This document shows, piece by piece, positions 38,756 through 50,500 of a DNA stretch of 64,000 nucleotides (position 1 is the first letter of the stretch; each line of letters starts with the position of its first letter). The position numbers and the translations under genes are program-made. Below the pieces are notes generated by a model. It was given only the letters and a program-made list of their open reading frames with translations. It did no database searches and was not told where the DNA came from. Source of the stretch: Membranipora membranacea (taxonomy: Eukaryota; Bryozoa; Gymnolaemata; Cheilostomatida; Membraniporidae); contig OU612065.1 in the NCBI GenBank assembly GCA_914767715.1, forward strand, positions 36,704,001 through 36,768,000, written 5' to 3'.

Positions 38756-41700
38756 CTAAAAGGGAAATTGGGGATCGAGTAGTGACCAACAATGGTGAGA
38801 GAGTGATCAACAGATATTATACTACAACCTAAGGCAGAATCGCTTATATCAATTGCTTCCTCATTTCAAACATACCCCTCAATTATTCGATTTCTAACAT
38901 GACAAGGATCCATCATTCAGATCATGAAAGCAATCTTCCAAGCTCGCAGTAAAAAAAGGGGTTTTGTAAATTTTAGGTCAATTGTGACTGATTACTTTCA
39001 AGACCACTAACTCCAAAAACTTAAGAGCACTTCGGAACCTAACCGTCATATAACCTAGGAAAATATGCACTCTACTCTACAACAAGTTTGTTCCTTCTGC
39101 GGTGGCAGAGTGATTTTGCAAAGACGGTATCAATTTGCGGGCCTTTATACACAGACACAGCTTTCTAGGTGTTTCTCCACATTCACTGAGGAAACATTTT
39201 TGTTCTAACTCTACCCCCAACTGGATCAACCAACTCCAGACAAGGTGACTACTATTAGGATACAAGGTTTGCCTTGGAAATTCTTTTACCTGCAGTGATA
39301 GTTTTTGGACAAGGCTTGGAGGTCTTCCCGTTTGTATATATCACTTTATGGCCATCTTGTGCTATCGTATAAGTCCTGTTGAGGTCAACCTTTGATGGTT
39401 TCAAACCCTAAAATTTCAACGAAAAACTTTAATAACCAGACATACCAAATATGTTAAATAATATATTTGTATACATATTATATGTTATATATGGCTGATG
39501 GCTGATGGCTGAGCGGTTGCTAATTGTTTGAAACTGAGTCATGGACATTATCATAGTTTGGGATAAATTCCGATATGGTGTAAAAAAAATGGCTGAGAAC
39601 TAGACCAATAACGACAATATATTCCTCAATTTTGAGCCTCACCCCTCACTACAGTAGCCAACTAGAACAAAAACACGGGTAAAAAGGAACCCACTGCAAT
39701 CTGTGCACTAAAAATATCGAGAACCGCTTCTCATGGTCTGAAGATAAATTTGATGTGGGGGTATCTACCTCACTGGTTTATTACTCATGTTGATTGGTAA
39801 AGTTACATCTGGTTACTCATCGTGTTGCTAGATGGTAACTTATGAGTCATTGCTATATACATATTATGTATCAGAACATAGGGAGCTGGGTCACCGCCTT
39901 TTCACACATGGGATTATGATCCATGGTTGTTTGGATCTCTCATGCTGTTATTGAGGAAAATGATGCAAAATGCTGTGATTACTCTCCTCCAGATGACTTC
40001 TGACCAATGGTGGGCGGAGACTAAAGGCAAAGGGTATTATGCGATTGTATACAAAATATTGTTGAATGGAACCTTAGATAGTGTGGATCCTTTCGTGTTT
40101 GTAGCGCCTGTCGTTTTCCTTTCTGGTGGTTTTCTAGGAGCAACATGCAGATGACTGTTCTCACATGCTTCCCAATGGGTAAGGAGTTGCCCTTTCTGTT
40201 TGGGTTGGTTTTGTAGATGTTTGTCACAATGTGATGTGAAGTAGCTGGACCTTGTGCCATCTTTACTTTGTAGATTCAGACCTGTTCAAAAGTCAGTCAG
40301 CGATGTTCTGGCCGAACCATAATCCATTAATTTTTTTAAATTAAACTTTTAGCGTTGCGAGCTATCTTATTCCAAATCGTGAATATCAAGGTTTAGAGAA
40401 ACAGGTGAATTGTTCAAAACTTTAATCCAAGGACTGTAAGCTGTACTGTGACAAAAAAAAACTTGATACATACTGTCACTGTCAGAGGTATGGCTCGTAT
40501 CTGAATATCCAGTCTGCACACAACGCGGAGATAAATGATATGCATTCACATTGCAGTTGTCTCCCTTGTCACGCTGTGATTTGTGAGATGGTGATCGCTT
40601 GTAACTCTCTGAGGAACAAATAAAAAGACATTAAACTATAAGCTAATTCTGCCTAAATACTATGGTATTCGGTATGAATATCAAATATATCAAATATCCC
40701 TCAAACCCATAAAACAAGTATAGAATTCTCATTTCACAACAGACAGACCAGGCTCCTTAAGGAATTATCCTGATAATACCTTCGGCCATTTATCGTAAAC
40801 ATTGGCCATATCTGAATCATTTAAATTTCAACTCCCTCAAAGAAAGGAAAAAATTGTAGTAACTAAGTTTTATTGCATTATCTTTTCTAAGTTTGAATGA
40901 AATCGCACGTCTTGTATAATTTAAGACTACCAACTCCTGATTATATTAAATCCAATAACTTTCACATGTTGTTAACAATATAAAATAAGCCCTGAAACTA
41001 CCCCAACATTCGCATCATTTTTGTAGTAAATTATCCTTATTTGCAAAACCTTGTATTCTCACACAATCACACAAAATTATGGATCTCGACCTTAACACCT
41101 CGGATTCTCCGTCATACGGCTGGAAACTTCCATCAGGGACTTATGATATGACCTAGATTAATAATCTTCACTAATAAACACCTTTCTATGTGCCTATATT
41201 TATTGGCAGCAATATTACTGGGTATCTCCCATGTCTATAATTCAACTAAATATTGGTAACATATTTTTATGTATAAGCCCAATTTACCCGAACAATTCAA
41301 TAATATCGATAAAACACGTAGGTGACTGACTTCTCTCGATATCAGCATGGTCCAAGAGCATTGGTGGATCAAGGAAAGCACAACTACTAAACAAACCTAC
41401 GCCCAGCTCTCCTCCACACTAACGCGTAAAAAGGTGGCACAGTTTTAATAAAATAATGACAGCATGATTCGGAGTTATGTTCTTATGATAGGATATAACC
41501 AAAGATGGCATATGACATATGACCGATCTGGCTTGGGGATATGTATATATTACAATGCTATGTTATATTGTCAGTTTCAGCAAAGTGAAGTTGGCTTGGA
41601 ATGTTTTATTAAAGTTTTTGAAAAACCCAGCTTGCCAATATTTTCTCCCACGAAATTGATCACTTTTCGGCATGCTCTTGCCAAACGTTTTAAAGATTGT

Positions 41701-44700
41701 AGATAATATGATTGGCAAAATATAAAGCTGAATACTTGGGTATTCGAGCAATTGTGGTTAGTCAGTACTCGATCCTCTTCTGCAAAGAGTGGGAGACGAA
41801 GGACCACTTCTCCCCAAATAGTTTACAGGTATACAGTCATGTAAGTCAAGCTGAGAATGTGCTCTGTACTCACTGTAAGGTGTACTCTTATGCTTGGGAG
41901 AATTTGTAAAGCCAGCTGTACTTTTTTCTAATATATCCTCTAGTTCCATAGAATCTAATGATGGACTCCTTCTGACACCAGTCGATCTCTGAGTATCACA
42001 TCGAGGCTTGTATTCAGATAACACTGTCTCTCTGCAAACAGGACACAAGCCATCGTCTAGCTGGTTGGCTTTACCAGCTTGTTGACCCCCAACCCCCCAT
42101 CCCTTCCCTATCAACTACATAAAACCTCCAACTGATTCCCCTCTGGATGGGGAAAGTATACAGTTATAGAGTGAATTTTTTTTAGCTCCACTGACAACAA
42201 CCCCATAAGTATTCATGCTTGTTCATTGAATGAATTGCCATTGCTAGAAATTATCTACTCTAAAGGCCCTAAAGGCCTTTTGTTTTCATGTATATTTCAT
42301 ACAGTGGGTAATTGATATGAAGGTGGATGAGTGTAGACAACTCCGAGTGCCACCTAGTCCCTCGAGCAGGGCCAAAGGTTTGGGGGCTCAAACTATCGTT
42401 GCAGAATATTGAAAATATGTCTTAACACTAGTAGCAGCAAGGTACTTTTCAGGATGAGATAAAATCAACATATTCAGATTTTCTAAACCAGTTGTTCAAA
42501 TTCCTAGACCTTTTCCAGCAATCTCATTTCCAGATATCAAGTTATAAGACGTACAGGCTGGATAGAAACGATGCGCTAATATGGGATTCTCAGATGAATC
42601 TTCTGCAAATAGAATTTGATTGATTAAACCAGATATTCCATCAGATATATGTATGAGACCTTATTCTAAGTACCTTAAAGTGTTATTTAGAGCGTTTCTT
42701 CTGGTTGTTTGCTCTAGGAGCCTGTGTTGGTTTCTCAGATTGCCCTCATACGGTGACTCACTGCGCTGAAATGTCAATGAGAGACATGGAAGGTTGTAAT
42801 TTATATTTCATCATCCTGTTCGACACCCTTTGTTTAAACTTTTCTCTTAGTAATTAGCATGGTGTGATTGTTTGTGCAATTTTGTATGGCTCACCCGTTG
42901 CACGTTATGCCTGGTGGAGAGCTGAGGTGATCGAGGTGATCGGTTCCTTCCTGTCCTCATGGGTGATATGTCATTAGCTGAAAAACAATATATAGGTGAT
43001 GAGTGGTTATACTATGGGCTATGGCCATAGTAAATAATCTAGTTCCTACCAAATTGACAAACTACAGGAATAACTGTTTTCTATCTGGTAACATGTCTAA
43101 AAGTTGTTGTTTCAAAAGGTCCATAACATCAATAAATTTTGACTGTTGGAAATAATTTGCTTTCATGGTCTAATTAAGCATCTGTAAAACAATGTTTCAG
43201 TCAATATGAAGAGGGTTGCAGCCCCAGGGTAGGCCTCACTACATGATGTACCGCATCGTCTTATAGGCACCTTACCTTCAATATGCTTGATCAGTAAATA
43301 AATAAAAACAAACAAATATTTCGTATCCATATTTATTCTACTTACTTACCTCTATGTCTTCTACATTCAATGTGATGATTGTCAAGCAGATGAATAACAT
43401 CCGACATGATCTGTATACCGTGAAGTCTTAGTGCGTCTTCCTTCAACTTTAACTGTTCCTTCAGTAACTCATTCTCCTTAGAGAGGCGGATATTGTGTGC
43501 TTCCAATCGCTCTAAGGAGTCACCATAGTGAAAGACCTCATCATCGTTGCTAAATGAATAACCATAACAATTTTTTCCAGACGGCTTAAACCTCTAGTCA
43601 GTCTATATATCTATTTATCAAAGCACACATGCATCATTAGCTTGAACTGGGATCCAAAGCTGGCACAACTTAGGCATGGTTTGTGCCTGGCAATCAGAAA
43701 GGAAACTTGCCAAAAACAGACTTGCCTACAGTCATTACAAGTTATAAAATAATTAGAAGCAAGATGTGCGTGCATGAACAGGTATTATAATATAATATAT
43801 GCTACTTTTTTATTTGGTTCCGTCATTATTAATTTTGTTGTTTTTACATCCTACATGAAAGATTTGAAACATTTAACTTCTGGTGATCAAATCTACTTCA
43901 TCATCATACAAACAATTATGCAACATGGCAGTGTCACACCTGGTCACGTTTTGAGTAGCGTGCAGGTAAACATCAGACAACGCCTACACGGGATGAATTG
44001 TCTAGAAAACCTGAACCATCACGACTATGTTTGAAGAAGTCGAGTTTGATGACTAAGTCAAGGCAAGGAGTTATTGCTACATGGTTAAACCAAATAGTTA
44101 GGGACTCCGAACTACTAGTACTTGGTTTTTAATTTTTTTTATTTTTTCAAAAAGGGAGAGAAATATTCCTCTGTTATATTGGTCGTTCTCTGGTACTATA
44201 GCTAGTATTGCGAGTGAAACAAACCATAGGGGAACTGTCTATCCATAACGCAGTGGGTGGTACTGCCTAAACCATAGAAGTTTCATCATGCGCCTAGACT
44301 TTGGTTCTTTTTATTGCAGGTCAGAAAGGAACCTCTCTTTAGTGGTTGATGGTGTAGTACTGACAATCACATATTAGCGAACATCTCATTCTATCAAAGT
44401 GGCAATGACCAGAAAACTTGCGTTTCCCAGCAAATAGTCTTGTTGTCATGTGCAACACAAAGTCCAGGTAAGCACGCGTTTGGCGCCTGATGGATTAGTC
44501 TACCTTGTCTATGGGAGACAATGTAATCATTTTCCAGAAGACACTTAGTCACAGCCATTTCATACTCAGGTCACAATTATTGTGTCCGCTAAACTAGCCC
44601 TAGTCCAATGTGCATGTACAGATTTGGTCTTTGTTTCATGCAAGTCGGGGTGTTGCTGAAAAACAGTCCAATACATCTGATTCACTGATATTTAATATTG

Positions 44701-45375
44701 AACGTAATACTCAAGCCTTGGTTTGCTACAGAATATTGTCTCTCTTCTGGTGAAAACATTCTCATTCAACTTCAACCTTCATAGAAACCCATAAAATTTT
44801 GTTTATTTGTGTTTGGTGCTTTTTACAGGTTTTCATGTTTTTATAAGACATAGCTATAACTATAATGCCAAATTTTTTTATTTTGCCAACTGAATTCATC
44901 ATACCCTAGAAGAGTATTTATTAGCTAAGGTTTAGTTTAGTTAGTTTGTGGTGATAGCCAGCTCTAAATCTTGGCTAGCTGAGATGGGAGACCACACAAA
45001 GTGAAGGGGGTAGTAAATGTTAGCTAGCCTTAAATTCAGCTATTTCAAGCATGTGCGAAATAGTGAACTTTTCCTCCTGCGAAAACTTCATAGGGTATAA
45101 ATTGTTATGTATGTATCTTTGATGGATGACATCAGCTTCGAAATTCTTTGATTCTTGAATCATTGATTGATTTTGTCTGATCACTCTTTTCACTACCTTG
45201 TAACATAGGCGTGTGGAGTGCAGGTGAGTTAGTAAGGGTGGGGGTAGCCGTACCTGATAGTGACACGCTTACCGCCATGCTGCTGAGGGCTCTGCTTTCG
45301 CCTCGAGGAGCTGTGTCTGTATGATGACCCAGAGGATAAGTCTGACAGCCTCAAAGTCTCAGCTCTGCCTGACAT
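38136..45375 (-). CDS. SPATC1: Speriolin (spermatogenesis and centriole associated, SPATC1-type)
   Basis: Exons in transcript order: 45254-45375, 43350-43549, 42895-42977, 42674-42765, 41874-42031, 40474-40608, 40073-40281, 39290-39407, 38136-38755. Total 1,737 nt, 578 codons, close to human SPATC1. Residues about 48-85 form a Leu/Lys/Glu coiled coil (LEAHNIRLSKENELLKEQ). The middle is Ser/Pro/Arg-rich and poorly conserved. The last 120 residues are the speriolin C-terminal domain: GEIAFQLDKRIL, FYGYNVVNL, LDRYTFLMRTLHSLGY, LVNKHGVMKQ and a terminal DDGMPLFIW. In mammals speriolin binds Cdc20 and sits at the centrosome and sperm neck. The gene symbol is by family; SPATC1 and SPATC1L may have split later. 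The donor at 40072 (GTTCCA) is weak, so the middle exon 40073-40281 is the least secure. Confidence 0.9.
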
Positions 45376-47231
45376 GTCACAAAACTAGGATAACTAATCT
45401 ATAATGATGACTGAGAAGCTTCCAATTACAAGCAGTTAAACATTTTGTTCAGCATTACTACATTCGTCAGGAAATTCTCTGTGCAAACTATTGTTGACGG
45501 GGTGCTTAACTCGGTACACATTATATTGGATGAGAATGCACAAGTCAGTTTTTCCTTTGTCATCTTAATTTACAACAAAATGGTTTGTTCTCTCCAAAAC
45601 AGTTTAGTTAGATTTAATCACAACAAATTGTGCCATCACATTTTGTGTAGTAATTGTCAGCATTTCCTATAATAGGAAACCCTTAGACTTCATTGTGCAT
45701 ATTGAACGTTGTGCAAAAACTGTTATTGTATTCACGGGCAGGCCCCAAATAATGCTCTGTTGGGTATCTATACGGATTTTTGGTCACCATTCAAATACTA
45801 GATCCTTGGCCGATTTAATCATCAAACCTGTTACAGGAAAATACGGGACACAAGTATCAGTGGTGGAAAATAACTGCTTAGGATTTCACACTTTGATATC
45901 CAGGAATTTTGTTTTGTCAGAAAACACATGTATATCACTGATCCTTTGTTTTTATGTCACATCATGTAAAACATCTTTTCAAGATGATGTTGATGACAAT
46001 AGAGTGATAAAAAAAATAGAGAGTGAAATAATTCACTTAGTAAGAGTACCATCACAAGTAACGACCCCTTGTTCAATTTTAATAATTAGGGCTAGATACA
46101 TGTTAGGCCCTGCTACTAAATTGACTCTAACGATCAGAGATACACATGTTGATAGTGTGATCAGGATGTCAGCGTGGACCCAGAGGCCGGTTGTTGTTGA
46201 ATTCCAGTATCACCACAAATGCTGCGACTGATGGGGTTTTATGGACAGTAAAGAGTATGCTGAGAGGCAGCATCAGCTTAGCGCATGACGCTACGCAAAA
46301 CTCTTTGTAGTTGCTGACTCTTCACCAAATAAACTTCCAGTTTAAGGAAGGCTCCAAGACATTACAGTAATAATGACTGAGCACAGGCTAAAATTGTGAG
46401 ATTGAGCAGCTTTTATGATTTGATTTCAAATATAATTGTGGGATCAAAACTTATTTTAATGCATAATTTGCAATCTGCAACTGATCAACAGTGACTTGTC
46501 TGAAATCTTTGTAGACTTGGTAAATTATATGTATATTCGGCATTTGTTTGTCATCAATACTACTGTTTCTCAAATGCAGATATTTAATAATGGATAAAAT
46601 GGTATAAACACACAAAAAAACAATATTATAGAACATTTTCTTTTGAATTCTTCAGATAAAAAGCAGACGTGATATTAAAGTCCAGCCTGTGGAGGACGTA
46701 CCGGGATAGATAAGAACCTTATATCGCAAACATAAATCAAAACACTCATGAGAAAATCCAGAAAATTAAAGTTGGCATTTTTAAAAAATCACAGGTGAAG
46801 ATTTTCATTATTATGGATTTGTAGGCGTAAATTAACATATTGATATAGATATTGCTATATTATTATTTTTGATGGCGGATCAATATAGAACTAAGACTAT
46901 GTCACTTTGCTGGAAAAAAAAGGAGAGGATGATTTTGTTGCTTAGAAGAATTTTGTTACAATAGAACTTTTCACCGAGATTTGAGATAATATCAACGTAA
47001 TTTGGACTGGGTAATTTCATATTTCTCCACAATGAGAAATTCGATTGCAGAAATTTGGCTGAATAAACATGCATTGAATATCAACTTTAAGAATATTGAG
47101 AATAATGGTATGTAGAAAAGAGATACCACATTGTAAGTGAAGTGAATGAATTGTAGAGCTCTTGATTATTAATGCTCTTGCACTATAGAATCACCGTAAA
47201 AAGGTTAAGAGTTGCTTCTCTATGCCTTCTC
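45376..47231. other. Between speriolin 5' end and thyroid receptor 3' end
   Basis: Holds the likely speriolin promoter and the receptor 3' UTR. A 178-codon plus-strand open frame at 45695-46231 has no similarity that I recognise, and codons look like AT-rich background. I leave it as unclassified rather than call it a gene. Confidence 0.5.
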
Positions 47232-47579
47232 TCATATGTCCGTTGTACTAGTTGATGTGATGGTCGAGTTGATCGTACAGGAGGGTACCGGGACAGCCGA
47301 CAGCTCCACCTTCTCTGGTGCAACTGGAGTTTTTGGTGTTGGAGGCAGACTAGGCAATCCGAGAAAGTTAGGATTGGACCAGAATGGCTGAACTGTGGTG
47401 AGAAGATTGGGAGTTCTGAGGATGGGAGAAGTTAGAGCGTGAAAGTCGCTCAGACTCGGCACTTTCTGCAGCGCCAGCGGTGAGAAGAGGCTGGGAATAC
47501 CTGGAGATTTAAGGTAAGGTGAGATAAGTGGTGATGTGTTCTTCTGAGGAGACAGTGATGCCATCAACATATGGTTATT
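47232..47579 (-). CDS. THR: Thyroid receptor C-terminal (F-domain) tail
   Basis: The last 116-117 codons follow the AF-2 helix. The tail holds many Ser/Thr-Pro pairs ([43 protein letters not shown]) and repeated hydrophobic PSL/SPL words. Vertebrate TRs end within a few residues of AF-2, so this is an added domain. No known fold is evident. Confidence 0.85.
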   Translation of the reverse strand, partial: NNHMLMASLSPQKNTSPLISPYLKSPGIPSLFSPLALQKVPSLSDFHALTSPILRTPNLLTTVQPFWSNPNFLGLPSLPPTPKTPVAPEKVELSAVPVPSCTINSTITSTSTTDI

Positions 47580-50500
47580 ATCTCCCTCGTCGAACATCTC
47601 AAAGAAGAAAGGAGGTATCTCTGTCGGTTTGTCTAACTTTACAGCCAAAACTCGCTCTGCATGTCTTGTAGAAATGGTGCGTAAATCTGTCACCTGGAAA
47701 AGTCAGGAGAGGCTTAAATGATACTTATCTTCTAGAATAACATAAATAATTGGTAGCTATCGGAGGTCGTCCTCTCTCAGACATATTCTGATAAATTCAC
47801 CCGGCACGCAATGTTTCTTAGAACGGAATAAAAAGCTGACTGTGTAAATCAGGACTGGACAATTGTCAGATCATTGGAAGCCCTAGTAAGATGTGCACGG
47901 CATTATAATCTTAAACTGAAATATGTCACCGACCTTTGCGGCTCATTCATATGTGGCAATCATTTTGTCAGCAAAGAGCATAGATAATTGCTATATACGC
48001 AAGAGTTGCCCACCCTCAACAAGCTTTTCCAGTTACAACAATTCTGTGATTAAATGCAATAGGTTCTGTTCTCAGGCAAACCGATGAACTCAGCAAACTT
48101 CACCCAATAAATTACCATCTCTCGACTGCGAGACAATTACTAACGTACACTCGGCTGTATAATTTACCAATTGCAATCAGTTTTTAGAGCTAAGCGTTGA
48201 TGATATGGCAGTTTGTGTGGAAATATTTGTTATTTGACGCTTTACAAAAGCCAATGTCTAGTGATTCAATGCTCAACAAAATTACAGCTGATATTTCTCA
48301 AGAATAATGTTTTTGAAGAACTATTTTTATCGATAAATGCTTTGTATTTTATCCCATTTTCCCAAAACTATAAAATATATAATCGTTAAAATAAACGGAG
48401 AGTTACATTTGGCCCATGAGTTCTGTGACTGGTTGTATTAAGAATACCTTCATAAGGATAGTAGCCCATCTCCCTAGAGAGTGTTTGCGCTGCTCACACA
48501 CATATCGGTTGAATGCACCAAGAATAGTCTCCAGTAATTTCTCTACTTCGAGGCTGTTTTTCAAACCTGTCCGATCTGTAATGAGCAATATTTTAACACA
48601 TAAAAGCAACAAAAAGCTTTTATTTATCGTAAACCAGAGATTGTTAAATATGGTAATTCGGTAATATGGTAAAATAAATGATAACATGGTAAAATAAATG
48701 GTAATATGGTAAAATGGTAGTATGGTAATATGATATTGAATCTCTCTCACTCTCTTATGGAATTGGTAGATATTTGATAATTTTCCATCACCCACCCTAT
48801 TACAAACTTCAATAACTATTATTGATGTTTTTTTTTCCGATGTTTTTATTTTTATACGCTACCTTTAAGCCATAGACCATGAAAAATCTCATCCCAAAGA
48901 ACTCGATCATTTTCTTGGATATTAAATATCCTTGATATTATATTATTTCACATGATAATATTGGTTGTGTGTAGTCAACAAATTATTGTTAGAAGTTAAC
49001 ATTAAAAAAAGATAAAAAAATAATTGAATAAATCTTCTCTTATTGTAACCCTTCATTTACCAACCTTCACCTCTTCCTGTAGGAGTACTCGCAGATGATA
49101 CAATTCTAAAGCTGTATATATATATATATACGTATATCATACAATCTTTGATTTATCTTAAGGTGACAACTGGATGATAAAGTGATGACCATTCTCACCT
49201 GATTGCATTAGGAGCACTGCAGCCAACATGGCGACCTCTGTACTGTCAAGGTCAAGCCTTGAAATGCTTTTTGCGAACTCGAATATGGGGACCATGAGCA
49301 TACTGACGCCATAGTGTGAGATCTCACTAAGCTGATTCTGATACAGCTTGTAACCGTTAGCCAACGTCAGCGACTGATCTGAATTGTTGTAGCGACATGC
49401 CGCTCGTAGGCACATGATCTCCATACAGCACGACTTCAACAAGAGTATGCGGTCGTCTAGGTTGAGCTGAAAAAAAAATGACAATTTATTTTTTGCCTGT
49501 AAGATATTACATGGGAGACTGATTAATTTATGATGTTCGGAATAAATAGTCGAGAGATGTATTAAAATGAGGACAGATTATCGTAAGAGTGACCTCAACA
49601 AACATGATAGAGGACATCGCTCAAGGGATATACTTCAAAGCAACATGAAATATTATAACTTCAAGTAATATAACTTCAAGTAATATAACATTAAGTAATA
49701 TAACATCGAGTAATATAATATGACATTAAGTCATATAACAAGAAGTAAATAACATCAGGTAACATCCAGTCACACCAAGTAATATAATTGTATGAAATGG
49801 GAGGGAACCGTGTTTAATCCGGATCAAATCTGCCACATTTCTAAATGTCTGTCTAGTGACGGTGCATCAATTTTGAAAAAAAGATTGCGCCAATTCTGGA
49901 GTAACAGAAGATGATTATTAGATGATTCACATACCATTTCAAAACCAGGAACATTTTTGGCGAAATCAACAACTTTAACAATGGAAGGTGTTATGACCTC
50001 CGCCAGTTGTTGCCACATTTTATTGCTGTTGTCTTCCGTCTCCATAGCAACCGATGGCTGTAACATATAATTTACATTTTATTCCAGTCTGTCACAACTT
50101 GTTTGGTAATCATGGTTTCATCACGAAACAAATTAGAGTACAATGCTGCGGTGTGAACTGGCCTGTAATTATTTGAGCCAGTCTCATCTCATGCTATAAC
50201 GCCAGCGATGATGAGCTAATGTAGAGGGGATGTGCTCAGCAGAGCTATTACAGTGTTGAGGTGACATGACATGGTTCTTTATAAAGTAATTGTCAGTTTG
50301 TGAGTGTTTTGTTTAGGCTTTTACTAGGTCACATGTGAATCTTTGTAGGACTAATGCAAAATTATAGCTTTGCCATAATAAAGGTTCTATATAAAATCTT
50401 AATTCTAGGTGTTCAATGACTTCTGGTAATAATACAGTGTATATGTGGTTTCAAGTACAGATAGTTATTGTGACGAGGTCAATATTTGCACTAATCAGTT

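Noticed and set aside
41758-42114. Longer speriolin exon including a CPVC segment up to 42114
   Set aside because: The strong acceptor GTCCTGTTTGCAG at 42032 gives the phase needed by the previous exon. The longer form breaks the frame.
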